From Caulobacter sp. (GTDB lineage Bacteria; Pseudomonadota; Alphaproteobacteria; Caulobacterales; Caulobacteraceae): a DNA stretch of 64,000 bases. Location: contig JAGHZU010000013.1 in NCBI GenBank assembly GCA_017745235.1, forward strand, positions 159,977 through 223,976. The letters run 5' to 3'. A program made the translations under genes and the position numbers. Below, in pieces: positions 62,659 through 64,000 of this stretch (its first letter is position 1; each line of letters opens with the position of its first letter). The notes under the pieces are model-generated. The model was given only the letters and a program-made list of their open reading frames with translations, did not search any database and was not told the DNA's origin.

Positions 62659-63576
62659 ATGCCCGATACGCCCCGCGCCGCCGTCTATGGCTTCCCGTCC
62701 TACGATGTGACGGACGTCCCGGGCGACGCCGTCCAGGTCTCGCCCATGGTGATCGGCGCGGCCGACCTGGGCGCCCTGCCCGAGGGTTCGTTGGAAGAGA
62801 TCGTGATTCTGGCCCCGGCCGGCGCGGCCGAGCGGCGCTATGTCCTGGCGCAGGCCCTGCGGGCGCTGAAGGTCGAGGGACGGCTGACGGCCCTGGCGCT
62901 GAAGGATCGCGGCGGCCTGCGCCTGAACAAGGAGCTCACGGGCTTTGGCTGCAAGGTCGGCGAAAGCTCCAAGCGGCACCATCGAATCTGCGTGGCCCTG
63001 AAGCCCGCCAACGTGCAGGGCCTGGACGCCGCCATCGCCGAGGGCTCGCCCCGGCGACTGGATGGAGACGGCCTATGGACCCAGCCCGGCGTCTTCAGCT
63101 GGGATCGCCTGGATCAGGGCACCGCCCTTCTCTTGAAATCCCTGCCGCCCCTGGCCGGCGCCGGGGCCGACCTGGGCTGCGGCGTCGGCGTGCTGGCCCA
63201 TGCGGTGCTGGCCTCGCCCAAGGTCACGGCCCTGACCCTGGTCGACCTGGACCGCCGAGCCGTCGAGGCCGCCAAGCGCAACGTCGACGACCCTCGGGTC
63301 CAGGTGCGCCAGGCCGATGTCCGTCACGGCGACCTGCAACTGAAGGAACTGGACTTCGTGGTCTCCAACCCGCCCTTCCATGAAGGCGGCGGCGAGGACA
63401 AGAGCCTGGGTCAGGCCTTCATCCGCACGGCGGCGGGGCTGCTGCGCAAGGGCGGCTCACTGTGGGTCGTGGCCAACCGCCACCTGCCCTACGAGGCTGT
63501 CCTGGGCGAGCACTTCAAGACGGTGCGCCCCATCGCCGACGCCGGCGGCTTCAAGGTCTACGAGGCCCGCAAGTGA
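62659..63576 (+). CDS. RsmC-type 16S rRNA guanine-N2 methyltransferase
   Basis: A 305-residue class I methyltransferase. The C-terminal half has the SAM motif LPPLAGAGADLGCGVGVLAH and the N6/N2-methylase catalytic motif FVVSNPPFHEGGGEDKS. The N-terminal half is a degenerate, catalytically dead methylase domain, the same duplicated layout as RsmC, which methylates G1207 of 16S rRNA. ATG 62659 lies after the tRNA. Its stop overlaps the GTG start of the pseudouridine synthase gene (63573-63576). Confidence 0.9.
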   Translation: MPDTPRAAVYGFPSYDVTDVPGDAVQVSPMVIGAADLGALPEGSLEEIVILAPAGAAERRYVLAQALRALKVEGRLTALALKDRGGLRLNKELTGFGCKVGESSKRHHRICVALKPANVQGLDAAIAEGSPRRLDGDGLWTQPGVFSWDRLDQGTALLLKSLPPLAGAGADLGCGVGVLAHAVLASPKVTALTLVDLDRRAVEAAKRNVDDPRVQVRQADVRHGDLQLKELDFVVSNPPFHEGGGEDKSLGQAFIRTAAGLLRKGGSLWVVANRHLPYEAVLGEHFKTVRPIADAGGFKVYEARK

Positions 63577-64000
63577 GCAAGCCGCTGATGGCGCGCCTGG
63601 ACCGGCTGCTGGCCAATCTGGGCTACGGCGGACGGCGCGACGTCCAGGCCCTGATCGCCGGCGGCAAGGTCACGCTGGACGGCGTGGCCCTGAAGAACAG
63701 CGCCCAGAAGATCGCCGTCACCGCCGACCTGCCCCAGCACTTGAAGATCCGCGGCGTTCCGGTGGATCCTCCCGCCCCGCTGGTGCTGATGATGAACAAG
63801 CCGCTGGGCGTGGTCTGCTCGCATCGCGAGGACGGCGAGCGGATCTACGACCTGCTGCCGCGTCGCTGGCAGGCCCGCGACCCTGCGCTGTCCAGCGTCG
63901 GCCGCCTGGACAAGGACACCTCGGGCCTGATCCTGATCACCGATGACGGCGACTTCCTGCATCGCGTGATCTCGCCCAAGCGCCACGTGCCCAAGGTCTA
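63573..64000 (+). CDS. RsuA/RluB-family pseudouridine synthase, 3' end cut by window
   Basis: The first 142 residues of the protein are present. An S4 RNA-binding domain (ARLDRLLANLGYGGRRDVQA, then VTLDGVALKNSAQKI) precedes the catalytic domain with LVLMMNKPLGVVCSH and the active-site motif VGRLDKDTSGLILITDDGDF, where the Asp of GRLD is the nucleophile. It modifies uridine in 16S or 23S rRNA; the RsuA-like length before the catalytic motif favours a 16S U516-type enzyme. GTG 63573 overlaps the upstream stop; ATG 63588 is an alternative start. Confidence 0.92.
   Translation, partial: MSKPLMARLDRLLANLGYGGRRDVQALIAGGKVTLDGVALKNSAQKIAVTADLPQHLKIRGVPVDPPAPLVLMMNKPLGVVCSHREDGERIYDLLPRRWQARDPALSSVGRLDKDTSGLILITDDGDFLHRVISPKRHVPKV

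Noticed and set aside
62464-62982. A minus-strand frame of 172 codons
   Set aside because: It runs across the tRNA-Ser gene and the start of the RsmC-type gene, so it cannot be a real protein gene.

Overview
The window is GC-rich, densely coded DNA of an alphaproteobacterium, most likely a member of the Caulobacteraceae. This is an inference from gene content: rlpA-tmk-holB-tatD-metallohydrolase order, a NodT-type efflux operon, FixL/FixJ-like regulators, a cobalamin riboswitch on a nickel/cobalt transporter, and many exported proteins with DUF names only.

Layout. 1-7 kb: end of a surface-polysaccharide locus (glycosyltransferase, polysaccharide deacetylase), a cobalamin-riboswitch-controlled NiCoT transporter, a DUF2092 plus Asn-rich secreted protein pair, and an MsrB-DipZ periplasmic methionine-sulfoxide repair operon. 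7-12.4 kb: accessory genes (small secreted protein, an aldehyde dehydrogenase/sulfatase gene fossil, Asp-nucleophile alpha/beta hydrolase, GlxA-type regulator, MarR and ClC exchanger).

12.45-23.86 kb: what I read as a decayed Tn402/Tn7-like transposon. It has repeat arrays in inverted orientation at both ends, a tnsB-tnsC-tniQ module at the right end, and a second truncated tnsC/tniQ remnant. The cargo is an aldo/keto reductase, a DJ-1 family protein, an ABM-domain protein, a divergent EmrB / TetR-EmrA efflux system and an Arr rifampin ADP-ribosyltransferase. The transposase lacks its N-terminal part and first catalytic Asp, and the left tip reads TAT instead of TGT, so it is probably immobile.

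24-39 kb: a second, divergent ClC-CBS protein, flavin reductase, ECF sigma factor and DUF4136 lipoprotein, then a sulfatase / formylglycine-generating-enzyme cluster with two paralogous HAD hydrolases, DUF4337, an EF-hand protein, a BamA/TamA-like outer-membrane protein, a second DUF2092 plus Pro/Gly-rich secreted protein pair, and a NarL-type two-component system. A 13-bp dyad recurs in intergenic DNA here.

40-49 kb: LysR-controlled HlyD-MFS-NodT tripartite efflux operon, alginate lyase, and FixJ/FixL-like signalling genes with a stand-alone receiver. 49-58 kb: a complete kdp potassium-uptake locus on the minus strand. It contains kdpF, two further tiny membrane-protein ORFs and a TorF-type porin between kdpB and kdpC. 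58-64 kb: housekeeping genes (metallohydrolase, tatD, holB, tmk, rlpA), tRNA-Ser(UGA), an RsmC-type methyltransferase and the start of an RsuA-type pseudouridine synthase.
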